Shown: positions 1 to 8,690 of the stretch, in pieces
Position numbering within the stretch: position 1 is the stretch's first letter
Layout of the letters: the number at the start of each line of letters is the position of its first letter
Assembly: GCA_030867875.1 (NCBI GenBank)
Contig: JAOWCC010001589.1
Location: forward strand, 81,119,537 to 81,183,536
Direction: 5' to 3'
Source: Actinernus sp. WN-2022
Taxonomy: Eukaryota; Cnidaria; Anthozoa; Actiniaria; Actinernidae
Length of the DNA stretch: 64,000 bases
The notes under the pieces: model-generated
Database searches by the model: none
Told to the model about the DNA's origin: nothing
What the model saw: only the letters and a program-made list of their open reading frames with translations
Made by a program: the position numbers and the translations under genes

Positions 1-642
1 GGGTTTTCTTTCTACCGTTCATCTTATATGTTCTCCATTTGCTGTGTCAGCACGTTCTCGTGATCCAAAATGTAGCTCAGATCTCCTAAACGGGCCCGTT
101 GTCATTCGCCATTTTGGGGTCCGGCCGACAACACCACACTCCATCTCCCCACCAGAGTCTTCACCAGACAAGCTTTGACCTCGGCCTCGGCTTCGGCTTT
201 TCTCCATTTCTGCTTTAATTTCTTCTCGTGGTCGATCTGCGTACTCTGCATAAAACGTTCCATCACCCCCAAGCTCTAACTCTGCTCGTTTCTCAAACAA
301 CCATCTTGCAATCTCTCCAATCTACAGTCATGACTTAATTTGACCATGCATCAGTGCGTCCCTTGTTCTTCGATTTTATATAAATTCACATCCGTGACGA
401 TGCCCCTCAATACCCCCAATACATCGTGCATCCTTTATTGTGGCATTCGTCCTCCGTCGCACGTAGGGCGTTCATGGTTTCATCGTACCCTTCCTTTTTA
501 CCAAACCATTTCTCAATCAAAGCATCGTACTTGACCGCTGTTCCTTCATCCTCAGGCGTGTGACTAGCCATGATTTGTTCGATACGTATCACTGCTGATT
601 ACGTCAGGGGTCAAATGTCTTTTGCTCAAGAGACCATTTATA
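1..642. other. Left flank without a confident gene
   Basis: No clear gene is seen. On the minus strand a short open frame (ATG at about 571, stop at 407) would give a 54-residue, charged peptide ending in MYWGY. A second minus-strand frame (19-300) is rich in Glu, Arg and Gly. Neither shows a domain I recognise, and I saw no convincing splice sites around them. They could be exon remnants of a gene lying to the left, or chance frames. Confidence 0.2.
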
Positions 643-648
643 CCTGTG
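643..648. repeat. Target-site duplication, left copy (CCTGTG)
   Basis: A direct 6-bp repeat matches 5089-5094 exactly and abuts both ends of the palindromic element. Six bp is the duplication length made by Polinton integrases. Confidence 0.85.
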
Positions 649-978
649 AGTAGTATAGGAGGCACCGAATTAAGCCCCTTTTTTAAGGTGTTATGCTAAT
701 TTTTAAGGTGTTATGCTAATTTTTGGTGAGCTCTCATTAATTCAATGACGTCACGGTTCTATTGTCTTAGACTCATGAATAAAGTGCGGTGGTTTCTCAT
801 TATCTATTGTCTTAGACTCATGAATAAAGTGGTGAGCTCATGAATAAAGTGGTGCGCTCATGAATAAAGTGGTGAGCTATGTTAATTTTTAAGGCGCGCT
901 CATGAATATCTATTGTTCCTTTGGATGAGGTCATCGATCTATTCGGGCATGTTTGGGCAAAGCCTATTGTTTGGAGCA

Positions 979-1149
979 GCTATAAAACCAGGAGCAATCG
1001 GCCCTGAATACATTCGAAGTTGAATGAAAAAAAGTAATAAATATCTCGCAATATCTAAACCCCTTTGTAGCGTAAATAGTAAGAACAAACTACTCGTGAT
1101 AGGCTCTAAACTGTCTTTATTATTTTCCTTTACAGTTAATAACTCATAA
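979..1149 (+). other. Inward TATA-like site and 41-codon frame in the left arm
   Basis: A GCTATAAAA box near 978-986 is followed by an ATG at 1024 and a 41-codon frame ending at 1149. The right arm has the mirror copy near 4,590-4,760 on the minus strand. This would be transcription from each terminus towards the centre, opposite to the two larger genes. The peptide is Lys/Ser/Leu-rich with no recognised domain. A pyrimidine-rich ...TTTACAG near 1135 could be a splice acceptor, so the frame may not be the real product. Confidence 0.25.
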
Positions 1150-1742
1150 GATAATTGTATACAAAATCCACTGTGAGAAATGTTGCTATTGTCCTTATAT
1201 TAGGGATTAACGATAACTGAAGAGCCTATTGTTTGGAGGAAAACTCTTGTGATGCAAATTCGTCTCTAAAACTGAACTATAATTACCATACGAATATAAA
1301 CAAACCATCAGTAATTAAACAAAGTTTATTCAATCTCAAAAACACCAATTTTAAAAACAGTTCGTTTTCCTTATCCTCGCGGAGTTGATAACTTTCTTAT
1401 TTCTCAGTTCTTGGGTTGATTATAATGTACCGTGTTACAAGATTACACTGATTTATGTTTCATTGATATTTTTCTTGTTGACAAATGTTACAGACAGTTG
1501 TGTTTTTACCGAGGAGAGGAAAATTAATGTCCTAGGTAGTCTGGTCTAGTCTAAAACTATACTTCAGCTATCATTTTCTAGTCTAGTCTAGAAATTGAAA
1601 TTAAAACGAGGACAAGAGGAAGAATATTTTAAGAGACGTTTATTAATAGAAATCGACTTAATAAAACTTATTTCTAAAAGGTACGAATGTATTATTCATC
1701 GCGGAATCACTCTGTTCCGGAATAGGTTGTTTTTTGAATTGT

Positions 1743-2123
1743 TTAAAAATAATAATCTTCCGTGTTCATCAAGTTTTGTTTTGTTTCCAAGATTTTTTGG
1801 AAATCAGGATCTTTTCTTAAGCTGTGAATCCATTTCATATCTTCGAACAACACTTCTCTTAGGTCTTTTCTATAGGTAGGAACCAAAGCGTTACTGGCTT
1901 TGATTTCAGCAACTTCATGACTATCCCCATCGTGTTCATACTTTTGAACCAACGCTTCCCAATCTTCCTGGTGCCGTTCTTTAGCTTCGTTACGAATTCT
2001 TTCCCAAACATCCTTTTCTCCGTCATAACTATCATCTGTGGAGTCCGTGCTCTCCTGAGAATCAGAGCTTTGATAAGAATCTTCAGTCATTTCATCATCT
2101 GAGTTGGAACGATTAGCAGCCAT
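1743..2123 (-). pseudogene. Acidic accessory protein, left-arm copy, C-terminally broken
   Basis: This is the left-arm twin of the intact gene at 3573-4085. The two agree from the start codon through about residue 123. The left copy then lacks roughly 50 bp present on the right, has A/T filler there, and shifts frame into an early stop. It therefore loses the segment containing the Trp-Gln-Glu and RKFLL motifs. The break shows that the two arms are no longer being fully homogenised. Confidence 0.75.
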
Positions 2124-2285
2124 CGTTTATATCTTTACTCTTCAAGGATCGGGAGTATAATGTCAGACCCTTAAAAGTTTCCAACTTTATAGAAAACGAT
2201 TTGGCGTGGTCACTACGTTTAACAAATGTCGATTAGCTGATTTAGCTAAGGTCTCTCAGTTAGACCAACATTATAAGTAGGATTC

Positions 2286-2489
2286 CTAACCAACATATTT
2301 TCCATTATCAACAACTGGATTTACATTCCTCGACAAAAACTTTCTTTTTTGAAGTTTTGCTTCTTGTAAATAGGGTTTTCGTTCTTGAGTTGATAACCTA
2401 TGGACTTGTGCCAAGTGGTTGGATAATTTAACAAGATACTTTGATGCACAATTCGGTACAGGGCAGTTTTTTAAAGTCCGATTTTCCAT
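2286..2489 (-). CDS. Small C2H2-like zinc-finger protein, left-arm copy
   Basis: The 67-residue product has one finger, CPVPNC then HLAQVH (Cys-x4-Cys ... His-x4-His), followed by a basic Lys/Arg-rich tail. I placed the start at the first ATG; an upstream GTG would add eleven residues. It differs from the right-arm twin at 3207-3410 by about one residue (Ala/Ser in QEAKL/QESKL). The gene lies upstream of the acidic-protein gene in the same direction. Fingers of this HL-x3-H type recur beside Polinton-like elements in cnidarians and fish; that link is from memory and unverified. DNA binding is likely; the precise role is unknown. Confidence 0.6.
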   Translation of the reverse strand: MENRTLKNCPVPNCASKYLVKLSNHLAQVHRLSTQERKPYLQEAKLQKRKFLSRNVNPVVDNGKYVG

Positions 2490-2559
2490 GTTCACTCGTT
2501 GAAAGTTAGTATCAAATAGCACAAATCTACTTGATCGTCCCTTTTATCTCCTTTCGTCC

Positions 2560-3160
2560 CTTTTGTCACCTCTTTTCCCGCTTTTTTCGTTTTGAAAAAA
2601 AAAAAAAAGAGGGATAAAAAAAGAAAAAAAGCGGGACAAAAGGAGACAAAAGGGATGAAAGGGATAAACGGAGATACCTACATCTGAATGTGGACACGTC
2701 TCTTGTCAATAGGCCCTCTCGTCCCGTGTGTCTCCTTTTGTCCCGCTTTTTTTCGTTTTGAAATAAAAAAAGAAGCATAAAACGAAAAAAAAAAGCGGGA
2801 CAAAAGGAGACAAAAGGGACGAAAGGGATAAACGGAGATACCTATATCTGAATGTGGACACGTCTCTTGTCAATAGGCCCTTTCGTCCCGTGTGTCTCCT
2901 TTTGTCTCGCTTTTTTTTCGTTTTGAAATTAAAAAAGAAGCATAAAACGAAAAAAAAAGCGGGACAAAAGGAGACACACGGGACGAGAGGGCCTACTGAC
3001 AAGAGACGTGTTCACATTCAGATATAGGTATCTCCGTTTATCCCTTTCATCTCCTTTTGTCCCGCTTTTTTTCTTTTTTTATCCCTCTTTTTTTTTTTTT
3101 TCAAAACGAAAAAAGCGGGAAAAGAGGTGACAAAAGGGACGAAAGGAGATAAAAGGGACG
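2560..3160. repeat. Centre of the palindrome: nested inverted and direct repeats
   Basis: Around the symmetry axis, blocks of about 170 bp recur in alternating orientation. They contain GCGGGACAAAAGGAGACA, poly-A/T runs and a TCTCTTGTCAATAGGCCC segment (near 2699 and 2861, with inverted copies to the right). The axis is thus a short stack of hairpin-forming units, as would follow repeated template switching. The open frames here (Phe/Arg/Lys-rich) are low-complexity artefacts. Confidence 0.7.
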
Positions 3161-3206
3161 ATCAAGTAGATTTGTGCTATTTGATACTAACTTTCAACGA
3201 GTGAAC

Positions 3207-3410
3207 ATGGAAAATCGGACTTTAAAAAACTGCCCTGTACCGAATTGTGCATCAAAGTATCTTGTTAAATTATCCAACCACTTGGCACAAGTCCATAGGT
3301 TATCAACTCAAGAACGAAAACCCTATTTACAAGAATCAAAACTTCAAAAAAGAAAGTTTTTGTCGAGGAATGTAAATCCAGTTGTTGATAATGGAAAATA
3401 TGTTGGTTAG
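3207..3410 (+). CDS. Small C2H2-like zinc-finger protein, right-arm copy
   Basis: This is the mirror copy of 2286-2489: 67 residues with CPVPNC...HLAQVH and a basic C-terminus. It is the first of two rightward genes in the right arm, 162 bp upstream of the acidic-protein gene. The start is the first ATG after an in-frame GTG at 3174. Retention of an intact finger in both arms argues for recent activity or recent duplication. I cannot name a function beyond probable nucleic-acid binding. Confidence 0.6.
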   Translation: MENRTLKNCPVPNCASKYLVKLSNHLAQVHRLSTQERKPYLQESKLQKRKFLSRNVNPVVDNGKYVG

Positions 3411-3572
3411 GAATCCTACTTATAATGTTGGTCTAACTGAGAGACCTTAGCTAAATCAGCTAATCGACATTTGTTAAACGTAGTGACCACGCCAATTCGT
3501 TTTCTATAAAGTTGGAAACTTTTAAGGGTCTGACATTATACTCCCGATCCTTGAAGAGTAAAGATATAAACG

Positions 3573-4085
3573 ATGGCTGCTAATCGTTCCAACTCAGATG
3601 ATGAAATGACTGAAGATTCTTATCAAAGCTCTGATTCTCAGGAGAGCACGGACTCCACAGATGATAGTTATGACGGAGAAGAGGATGTTTGGGAAAGAAT
3701 TCGTAACGAAGCTAAAGAACGGCACCAGGAAGATTGGGAAGCGTTGGTTCAAAAGTATGAACACGATGGGGATAGTCATGAAGTTGCTGAAATCAAAGCC
3801 AGTAACGCTTTGGTTCCTACCTATAGAAAAGACCTAAGAGAAGTGTTGTTCGAAGATATGAAATGGATTCACAGCTTAAGAAAAGATCCTGATTTCCAAA
3901 AAATCTTGGAAACAAAACAAAACTTGATGAACACGGAAGATTATGGATGGCAAGAAGCGACCGAGGCTGCAATTCACCACCGAAAATTCTTGTTGAATAA
4001 ACAATTCCAAAAACAACCTATTCCGGAACAGAGTGATTCCGCGATGAATAATACATTCGTACCTTTTAGAAATAAGTTTTATTAA
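3573..4085 (+). CDS. Acidic accessory protein, intact right-arm copy
   Basis: The 170-residue product has a Ser/Asp/Glu-rich N-terminus (residues 1-45) and a predicted helical middle. The middle contains WERIRNEA, EDWEALVQKY, LVPTYRKDLREVLF, MKWIHSLRKDPDF and EATEAAIHHRKFLLNK. The pattern of a Trp-containing helix, 'DPxFxKI' and 'Ai..RKFLL' resembles an accessory protein family I recall next to Polinton-like elements in fish and invertebrates, function unknown. That recollection is unverified. The gene follows the finger-protein gene, points to the right terminus, and is duplicated in broken form at 1743-2123. Confidence 0.65.
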   Translation: MAANRSNSDDEMTEDSYQSSDSQESTDSTDDSYDGEEDVWERIRNEAKERHQEDWEALVQKYEHDGDSHEVAEIKASNALVPTYRKDLREVLFEDMKWIHSLRKDPDFQKILETKQNLMNTEDYGWQEATEAAIHHRKFLLNKQFQKQPIPEQSDSAMNNTFVPFRNKFY

Positions 4086-5088
4086 GTCGATTTCTATTAA
4101 TAAACGTCTCTTAAAATATTCTTCCTCTTGTCCTCGTTTTAATTTCAATTTCAAGACTAGACTAGAAAATGATAGCTGAAGTATAGTTTTAGACTAGACC
4201 AGACTACCTAGGACATTAATTTTCCTCTCCTCGGTAAAAACACAACTGTCTGTAACATTTGTCAACAAGAAAAATATCAATGAAACATAAATCAGTGTAA
4301 TCTTGTAACACGGTACATTATATCAACCCAAGAACTGAGAAATAAGAAAGTTATCAACTCCGCGAGGATAAGGAAAACGAACTGTTTTTAAAATTGGTGT
4401 TTTTGAGATTGAATAAACTTTGTTTAATTACTGATGGTTTGTTTATATTCGTATGGTAATTATAGTTCAGTTTTAGAGACGAATTTGCATCACAAGAGTT
4501 TTCCTCCAAACAATAGGCTCTTCAGTTATCGTTAATCCCTAAGGACAATAGCAACATTTCTCACAGTGGATTTTGTATACAATTATCTTATGAGTTATTA
4601 ACTGTAAAGGAAAATAATAAAGACAGTTTAGAGCCTATCACGAGTAGTTTGTTCTTACTATTTACGCTACAAAGGGGTTTAGATATTGCGAGATATTTAT
4701 TACTTTTTTTCATTCAACTTCGAATGTATTCAGGGCCGATTGCTCCTGGTTTTATAGCTGCTCCAAACAATAGGCTTTGCCCAAACATGCCCGAATAGAT
4801 CGATGACCTCATCCAAAGGAACAATAGATATTCATGAGCGCGCCTTAAAAATTAACATAGCTCACCACTTTATTCATGAGCGCACCACTTTATTCATGAG
4901 CTCACCACTTTATTCATGAGTCTAAGACAATAGATAATGAGAAACCACCGCACTTTATTCATGAGTCTAAGACAATAGAACCGTGACGTCATTGAATTAA
5001 TGAGAGCTCACCAAAAATTAGCATAACACTTTAAAAATTAGCATAACACCTTAAAAAAGGGGCTTAATTCGGTGCCTCCTATACTACT

Positions 5089-5094
5089 CCTGTG
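5089..5094. repeat. Target-site duplication, right copy (CCTGTG)
   Basis: This is the right partner of 643-648, immediately after the terminal ...TACTACT of the palindromic element. Confidence 0.85.
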
Positions 5095-5165
5095 CTCCCA
5101 ACTACCCATACCTTACTATCATGTATAAAATCAAAAACAACTGCGCACCAAATTGTCTTTCAAAA

Positions 5166-5355
5166 TAGACTCTTCCACGGTTTTTTGAACTTTTGATATA
5201 TACCTATGACAGCAAATTAAAACCGTCGATATTGCTGAAAAGAGCACTTCGAAGGTAGTCAAAATCCCAAATTTTAGAGTTATATCTTGAATAGGAGCAA
5301 AGATACAGGCCCGCAAACTCGAAAAGTTTACAGACGTTTGTATGGACATTTTGAC
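5166..5355 (+). repeat. Partial copy of the inverted-repeat element that flanks the Polinton
   Basis: The segment TAGACTCTTCCACGG...TTTTGACTG matches 30,713-30,890, the left flank of the Polinton, with modest divergence. Only one arm is present here, just upstream of the LINE fragment. It shows the family is dispersed. Confidence 0.7.
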
Positions 5356-5383
5356 TGTATTTAAACAATCTCCCATCGATTCT

Positions 5384-6489
5384 TCAAAATACTGATGGCC
5401 TAGACCCGATTACTATGCCAAACGGCTCACTACTAAATTCCTTATTATATGCAGATGATTTGGTACTAATTTCTACTAGTGCCACGGGCAATATTGTAAG
5501 GATTGGATGATGTCAGTCAATTTAAAAAAGACTAAAGCCGTTATTTTTCAGAAACAATGTAGAAAATCAACTATAGAAAAACATAAATTCTTTTTAGAGG
5601 CTTCACGGATTGATATTGTCCCTGAATATACATACCTAGGATCCACGATCTCAAGTAACGGTAGTTTTTCAAAATCTAAACAAAAATCTATTGAAAAAAC
5701 AAGACGTTCAATTTTTGCGACAAAACGTTATCTGGATTTTTCCAAACTTCTTATTAAAATATTCAACAAATTATTTAACACTATATTTTCACCTATTTTA
5801 TTATATAACTCAGAAATATGGGGAGCTTATGAAAGCGTCAATTTTCAAAAGTGGGAGATAGACCCATTTGAAAGACTTCATTCACAGTTTTTTAAATATT
5901 ATCTTGGGTTAAACAAACGAGCCCCTAATGTAGCTACTCGGAATGAAGTTGGAAGATTATCATTGAAATCATTGATTTACCGGAATACGGTTACACTTCT
6001 GGATGCATCTTCAAACCCTCCCCGAAGATAGTATTGCCAAACAATGTTTATATATTTCAAACATCATTGCGTCGTCTAATAAGTCGAGCTTCATGACCAC
6101 CATAAATAAGATTTTAGAAACATTCCAGCAGATACCAAATACAATACCCCCTAATCTCGATCAGCATAAATTAATGAAAAAATATATATCTGATATAAAT
6201 TTGAAAATTACGAAAGAATCCAAATTACATCAAATGAAGCTTATTCAATTAAACACAAAGCTTTCATTTTATTCAAAATTTAAAACAGATACAACTGAGT
6301 TATAATTGTTATGATTTTGTTAAAAATATGAAACACAGAAGAATTTTAGCTAAATTCCGAATAGGAAACCATAATTTACGTGTAGAAGTTGGTAGACACG
6401 CACAGCCTAAAATTCCAAGAGAACTAAGAAGCTGTGAGTGCTGTTTATCAACAGATGTGGAAGATGAAAATCATTTCTTTTTCATCTGT
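5384..6489 (+). mobile_element. Non-LTR retrotransposon (LINE) reverse transcriptase remnant, left part
   Basis: A conceptual translation shows LLYADDLVLIS (the catalytic YADD motif) near 5440-5472. It is followed by MSVNLKKTKAVIFQK and the Cys-rich CECCLSTDVEDENHFFF region near 6430-6484. Frameshifts and stops break the frame near 5500, 6030 and 6305. Upstream RT blocks are missing, so the copy is 5'-truncated. The reading continues at 8203 after an inserted foldback element. Clade is unresolved. Confidence 0.75.
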
Positions 6490-7099
6490 GTCTCATCACA
6501 GGCAGCCCAAGCTCTGTATTTGCACTGTGTGACTATTATTTCACAAAATTCTCAGATAAAGAAAATAAACTTACCTTAAGAGTTTGTTGTTGTCCTGTTG
6601 TTTCTCTGGGGTCTAGAAATGGCGGTTATGGGGCATTTCTCTCACTCTTCTCTGTCATAAAGAAAGGAAAGGCTGCACACTCAAATTCAAACCACGAGGC
6701 ACTTGAGGCCGATTTTTCGCACGAAAACCCATCCGATAGGCGTAATTTCCTCCGTCAGGCGAAAGGTAGATAGTTTTTCTTACCCCAGAAGTTTACAGAC
6801 TTGAGAAATCATTATCCTAACTCTTCCAAATGAACTCATTTCTTTGAAAAAGCCCTCTCATTCTTCGTCAGAAACTACGTGTTTGCTGCTATTCGGTCAT
6901 GACCGTGGCAAAATTCCTCTTTCCGGTAGAGGGACAGTCAATAAATTGCCAGATACATTACTCTCCCCCCACGCCCACGGGGTCTAACGTGCCGCCTATT
7001 GTACTGAGTAGCCAATCGCGTGGCTACAATTTCAAACAAATTGACAACGCTTGACGTCGGCTAGTTCCCAAAGATCCTTATTTTGAAACTTCTCTACAA

Positions 7100-7169
7100 G
7101 CTCTATGGTAAAGTGGTTTAGAGCGCGCGCCTCGAATCCAACGATTAGGAGTAAGATTCCACACAAGCC
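7100..7169 (+). pseudogene. tRNA-like sequence in left arm of the foldback element
   Basis: The stretch has an A-box-like CTATGGTAAAGTGGTTTAGAG and a degraded B box (GAGTAAGATTCC), followed by CACACAAGCC and an A/T run. It mirrors a better-preserved copy at 7486-7556. It is probably a tRNA-derived piece captured by the element, not a working tRNA. Confidence 0.45.
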
Positions 7170-7485
7170 AGTAACATTAAAAAAAAAAAATTTTCTCCTT
7201 TTTCAGTTTTATTTTATCTTTTCCTCTATTTTGAGCTATTTTTTTGATTAAAATGATCGCATACAAAGTACGTTAATCTATTAAAACTGTAGTGTTCGAT
7301 ACTTTCACAGGATTTTATATAATTGCACTATAATAATATAAATAAAAATCGAGGTCATGACCGTGTTGGAGCTTGAGAGCCAATGCAAAACAAAGTTTTA
7401 GTGTGGAAGGCGGCTCTAATAGCTTAAAATAGAGGAAAAGATAAAATAAAACTGAGGAAGGAGAATTTTTTTTTTTTATGTTACT

Positions 7486-7556
7486 GGCTTGTGTGGAATC
7501 GAACTCTTAATCGTCGGATTCGAGGCACGCGCTCTAAACCACTTTACCATAGAGCC
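7486..7556 (-). pseudogene. tRNA-like sequence in right arm of the foldback element
   Basis: On the minus strand it starts GGCTCTATGG, has an A-box-like TGGTAAAGTGGTTTAGAGC and a good B box, GAGTTCGATTCC. The ends GGCT/AGCC could pair. The anticodon arm is weak, so amino-acid identity is not assignable. The B box is intact here and mutated in the left arm, which dates divergence of the arms. Confidence 0.5.
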
Positions 7557-8202
7557 GATTCACTTGTAGACAAGTTTCAAAATAAGGTATATAATGTATA
7601 AGTTCTGAGCCCGTGATCTTTGGGAACTAGCCGACGTCAAGCGTTGTCAACTTGTTTGAAATTGTAGCCACGCGATTGGCTACTCAGTACAATAGGCGGC
7701 ACGTTAGACCCCGTGGGGAGAGAGTAACGTATCTGGCAATTTATTGACTGTCCCTCTGCCGGAAAGAGGAATTTTGCCACGGTCATGACCGAATAGCAGC
7801 AAACACGTAGTTTCTGACGAAGAACGAGAAGGCTTTTTCAAAGAAATGAGTTCATTTGGAAGAGTTAGGATTTTGATTTCTCGAGTCTGTAAACTTCTGG
7901 GGTAAGAAAAACTATCTACCTTTCACCTGACGGAGGAAATTACGCCTATCGGATGGGTTTTCGTGCGAAAAATCGGCCTCAAGTGCCTCGTGGTTTGAAT
8001 TTGAGTGTGCAGCCTTTCCTTTCTTTAAGACAGAGAAGAGAGAAAAACCCAAAGTGAGAGAAATGCCCCATAACCGCCATTTCTAGACCCCAGAGAAACA
8101 ACAGGACAACAACAAACTCTTAAGGTAAGTTTATTTTCTTTATCTGAGAATTTTGTGAAATAATAGTCACACAGTGCAAATACAGAGCTTGGGCTGCCTG
8201 TG

Positions 8203-8490
8203 GTCTCATATGCTGACTTGAGAAAAACATTATTTAACGATATTAGTAAATATTGTAACAACTTCTCTAAACTGCAAGATATTGACAATATCCTCTTTTT
8301 CTTCAACAATGTTGACCCATTTATATGTAAAAGGTTAAGTCATTTCATATACGAAGCTTCTGAACGGCGAGATACATTATTATCACGGGTTATAAAATAA
8401 ATTGTTATAACAATAATTGTAATTATTGTAGGCAATACCATTTATGTTTATGAGACTGCTAATAAAATGTATTTGATTTATTTGATTTGA
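8203..8490 (+). mobile_element. LINE remnant, right part and 3' tail
   Basis: Translation from 8209 continues the LINE C-terminal frame (YADLRKTLFNDISKY) to a stop near 8400. An A/T-rich tail with repeated TTGATTTATTTGATTT ends near 8487. It was separated from 5384-6489 by the foldback insertion. Confidence 0.7.
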
Positions 8491-8690
8491 CTGGGGGGCA
8501 CAAACGTTATCGGTGTTTCATATGCCTCTAAAGCAATTGCTGAATTCATGAAAACAATTGGCTGACAAAATAAGCAATTTAACGCGAGTACACCGTAAAA
8601 GTTCCAGGCGAACAATATTTGTGTTGGTCTGGGCTCCCTGTGTTTTTGCACTCTATGGGTCAGCGGCTATTCACGTGCGTATAAAATGGT

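Larger units (their letters stand above)
649..5088. mobile_element. Palindromic Polinton-ended element (inverted dimer) with gene-bearing arms
   Basis: The two halves are reverse complements over about 2.2 kb each, with the axis near 2,868. The outermost bases read AGTAGTATAGGA on the left and the complement on the right. The element is bracketed by CCTGTG at 643-648 and 5089-5094. The AGT...ACT termini and 6-bp duplication are those of Polintons, and the complete Polinton at 30,901 begins AGTAGTAAGG. Each arm carries a finger-protein gene and an acidic-protein gene pointing outward. No polymerase, integrase or capsid gene is present, so the element is non-autonomous. The first 250 bp of the arms differ by about one base, so it is young or gene-converted. 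Subterminal DNA holds tandem CATGAATAAAGTGGTG-type repeats and a TGACGTCA site. The favoured origin is copy-back replication of one Polinton terminus followed by integration in trans. An ordinary foldback transposon is the alternative. Confidence 0.85.
6497..8202. mobile_element. 1.7-kb foldback element with long inverted arms, inserted in the LINE
   Basis: The ends are CACAGGCAGCCCAAG... and its complement ...GGGCTGCCTGTG. The arms extend about 650-700 bp inward with few mismatches. GTCTCAT flanks it at 6490-6496 and 8203-8209, a 7-bp target duplication, and the LINE resumes at once on the right. Each arm contains a tRNA-like segment near the loop and a CGGTCATGACCG palindrome. No transposase frame is visible, so it is non-autonomous. 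The superfamily is uncertain because a 7-bp duplication is not diagnostic. Confidence 0.8.

Noticed and set aside
2566..3002. Phe/Lys/Arg-rich frames at the centre of the palindrome
   Set aside because: They are translations of poly-A/T and GCGGGAC repeats; low complexity.
6003..6305. Separate small gene downstream of the RT frame
   Set aside because: It continues the LINE C-terminal region after a frameshift and is not an independent gene.
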